From assembly GCA_013400975.1 (NCBI GenBank), contig WBMZ01015307.1:1-64000 (forward strand): a stretch of 64,000 nucleotides of DNA. Reading direction: 5' to 3'. This document shows positions 61,691 to 64,000 of this stretch, piece after piece. The notes under the pieces were generated by a model. That model was not told the origin of the DNA. It saw only the letters and a list, made by a program, of their open reading frames with translations, and ran no database searches. The stretch's first letter is position 1. Each line of letters begins with the position of its first letter. Source of the stretch: Atrichornis clamosus (taxonomy: Eukaryota; Chordata; Aves; Passeriformes; Menuridae). The translations under genes were made by a program, and so were the position numbers.

Positions 61691-64000
61691 AAAGTTTGAC
61701 TTTTACATTTCCCAGATGTTTCCTTTCACTGTTGCTCTTAAAGTTCTGCTTTAGTATCTCTGTTGTGGTTTTGGACATTTTGATAATTCATAGTTTTATC
61801 ATTGAAGGTGACATTTAGATAGTAATAGTTTATTATTTTCTATATCTGTTTATTGTGTGGATATAGACATAATATTTTTATGCTGTATATAGGACTGGCC
61901 ATATTCCTTATTTTATTGCTGTGAAAATTCAGGTTCCTACCTGAATTTCCTTCCTAGTCAGTCATTTTTTTTCACAGAGAGAGCTCTCATAATCGGTGGA
62001 AACTGATTGACCCAAGGGCCTAAAAACTTTTTTTTCCTATAAAAAGGTACCAGAAGAATGCTGTACAGTTAATGTGGTGATTTGTCTTTGCAATTCACTT
62101 CAGTCCCTTATCGGTGGGAGAACTGTAGTGCGTGTGTTAATGTAGTACATTTAAACATCAGCAGATGGGGCCCTTGTTTCCTTTGAAGAATGGTTTGTCT
62201 TTGAATTTTATATTTTAATATCTGTGGCAAGAATGAGTTTTCCTTGTTATAACACATTAAGTTAATGTAGTCTTTGTAGCAGATAGGGATCTAAATGCAG
62301 ATCAGAATGCCTTAACTTTAGTAGAAAGAGTGTTTCCAAATCTAACTGGAGATCTAATTTTCATGGCTGGCCCTTATTTCTGTAACTGTCTGAACAAAAA
62401 CCTCTGCTTTGAATAACTCCGAAATTTTCTAGGGTTTGGAAACCAGCTGTTTTGCCTTGTGGTTGAATCCATCTTTTAACTGTATTTCATATATCTTTCT
62501 GTAGGTAAAAGAATAAAGCAAATTCTATGTCTTCTTCAGAACAGGCAGCACTTATCAAAGTTATTTACAAAATGCAGTTTCCCTTCTCCAAAGGTGAAAT
62601 AACATAAAGATTGTATAAAAGGGAAGAAAAGGCATTGTAGAAGCAAAGCAAGAATCCCTAATGCTTTATTTTAACGAAGGGAAAACCACAGGAACAGGCA
62701 GCTAAGGGGAGCATGTCAACTCAATTTCCTTGCTTTTGAAAGACTTGAGTTATAAGTGGAACGGGTTCAATATTTGAATATGGTCATTTTGTTTCTAGGC
62801 TTGGCTGTCCCCTTAATGATTCTGTTAGACGTAAAATACATCCATTTTTTTTTAAAAGCAAAAAATGGTAGGGAAGGCAAAGCAATATACTCTGATGCCT
62901 TAACCAATCTTATGAATGTGTTACAAATTTATACTTGTATTTTGCAATTGGGGGTCTCACAGTTTAGAATGACTTTTTTAGAGTTGTTAATCTTTCTGAT
63001 CTAAATAAGAATCTTATTTGAATGTGGCTATGTGGTGGGTTTTTATCATAATTATCATAGAGGGCAAATCGTTCATATTATTAACTTGAAACACCAAAAT
63101 TGCTCCTTCTGTGTCATTGTAATCTGCCATTTAAAGTGACAACTACTTGCTTAAGCCAGCTTCTTCATGTGGTACACATGTGGACTAACTTACAAACTGC
63201 AGGTTTGGATTTTTGGGGAAAAAAACCCAGAATAACTAATACATTCAAAAAATCCATAAGTCAAAAAAAGAAGCCATGTCTGAAAGACAGTTTGCAGTTT
63301 TAGTGGTTTATTGTACCGCTACCCAAGGGTTGGTAGTAAGGGTTAAAGTATTGTGATTTTAAAACTGAAAATTGCATAACATGCAAGCAGTTTTTAAGTT
63401 AAAAACATCCATTTGATATATAATTTATTGTTGCTTACACATAAAAGATTACATATGTGCAGCCATAATTTACACTTATTCTTTATTTTTACACATGAGA
63501 CCTGTTATTAACATTAATCACGTTTTTGGTGTCTAATGGTGCAGGCTATGCAAGACATGTCAAAAATTATTAACATTATGATTCTATTTTTTAACTCCAT
63601 TTTTGTTGGAGGTATGATTTGTTTTCCAGAATTTAATAGGGAGGAAACTTCAGAAATATTTTGCTGGTTGTTCATTTCGCTGATTTGGGTGCATATCTCA
63701 TAAGCAGTATCTCCCATTAAATGATCACCTAAGCATACCATTCTGATTGAATGAAAATTATTTTATCTGCATGATATGGTATAATCTGAGCATCTCAATG
63801 CTTTCCTATATTTTATTACTGATTTACTCTTATATTCCCCTATATATTTGTCTGGTCTGGACTAAATTGTTTTCTTCTTTACACAGTTTAAATATAGGGA
63901 GAATTAATCTGATCAAATAATTGGAGTTGTACTGGATTTTTTCTGGGGAAATTCCCATAAATTTTTTTTTCCCTGGAGACATTGTGTGTGGCAGTGCTTT
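61691..64000. other. Intergenic or intronic DNA, no gene seen
   Basis: About 2.3 kb of AT-rich DNA to the window end. Frames such as 62756-63004 (82 codons) and 63514-63741 (minus, 75 codons) show no family features. No repeat is recognised. Confidence 0.6.

Noticed and set aside
1..64000. CRISPR arrays, operons, bacterial promoters or terminators
   Set aside because: The repeats and composition are vertebrate; no evenly spaced direct repeats or compact gene strings exist.

Overview
This window reads as nuclear DNA from a bird, most likely a songbird (passerine). The evidence is its repeats. There are four CR1 LINE fragments, the typical avian retrotransposon, with the usual ATTCTATG-type 3' tails. 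There is one degenerate solo LTR of an avian endogenous retrovirus. There is also one tRNA-Ile-derived SINE joined to a CR1-like tail, the architecture of the TguSINE1 family described from zebra finch. Family names are from memory and were not searched.

I find no protein-coding gene, tRNA, rRNA or recognisable small-RNA gene. The longest open frames (60-165 codons) match what AT-rich non-coding DNA gives by chance: they start at arbitrary ATGs, often overlap frames on the other strand, and resemble no family I know. Several lie inside transposon remnants. The window is therefore intergenic (a gene desert) or one very large intron.

Layout. 1-110 is GC- and CpG-rich with a G-run repeat, like the edge of a CpG island whose gene would lie to the left. 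101-640 is an AT-rich block with a perfect octamer and homeodomain-type sites. 641-7692 is plain AT-rich DNA with one CR1 tail (2097-2197). 7693-8287 is the LTR. 8288-25124 is single-copy DNA with motif-dense blocks near 15.8-16.5, 20.9-21.1 and 22.7-23.0 kb. 25125-26123 holds a microsatellite and the best CR1 copy, a minus-strand fragment with a decayed end of the reverse transcriptase frame. 26124-33741 has a CR1 tail at 30.13-30.35 kb, a motif-dense block at 32.1-32.5 kb and an old CR1 at 33.3-33.7 kb. 33742-51989 is mostly single-copy, with candidate blocks at 35.5 and 37.8 kb and several fragments of very old palindromic repeats. 51990-64000 has candidate blocks at 52.0, 55.1-55.8 and 61.4-61.7 kb, and the tRNA-Ile SINE at 59.3 kb.

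Recognisable transposons cover only about 2 kb. Together with the missing exons and the clusters of POU, SOX, FOX and homeodomain-type sites, this fits a regulatory gene desert around a developmental gene. That reading is inference; aligning the window to chicken, crocodile and human genomes would settle it.
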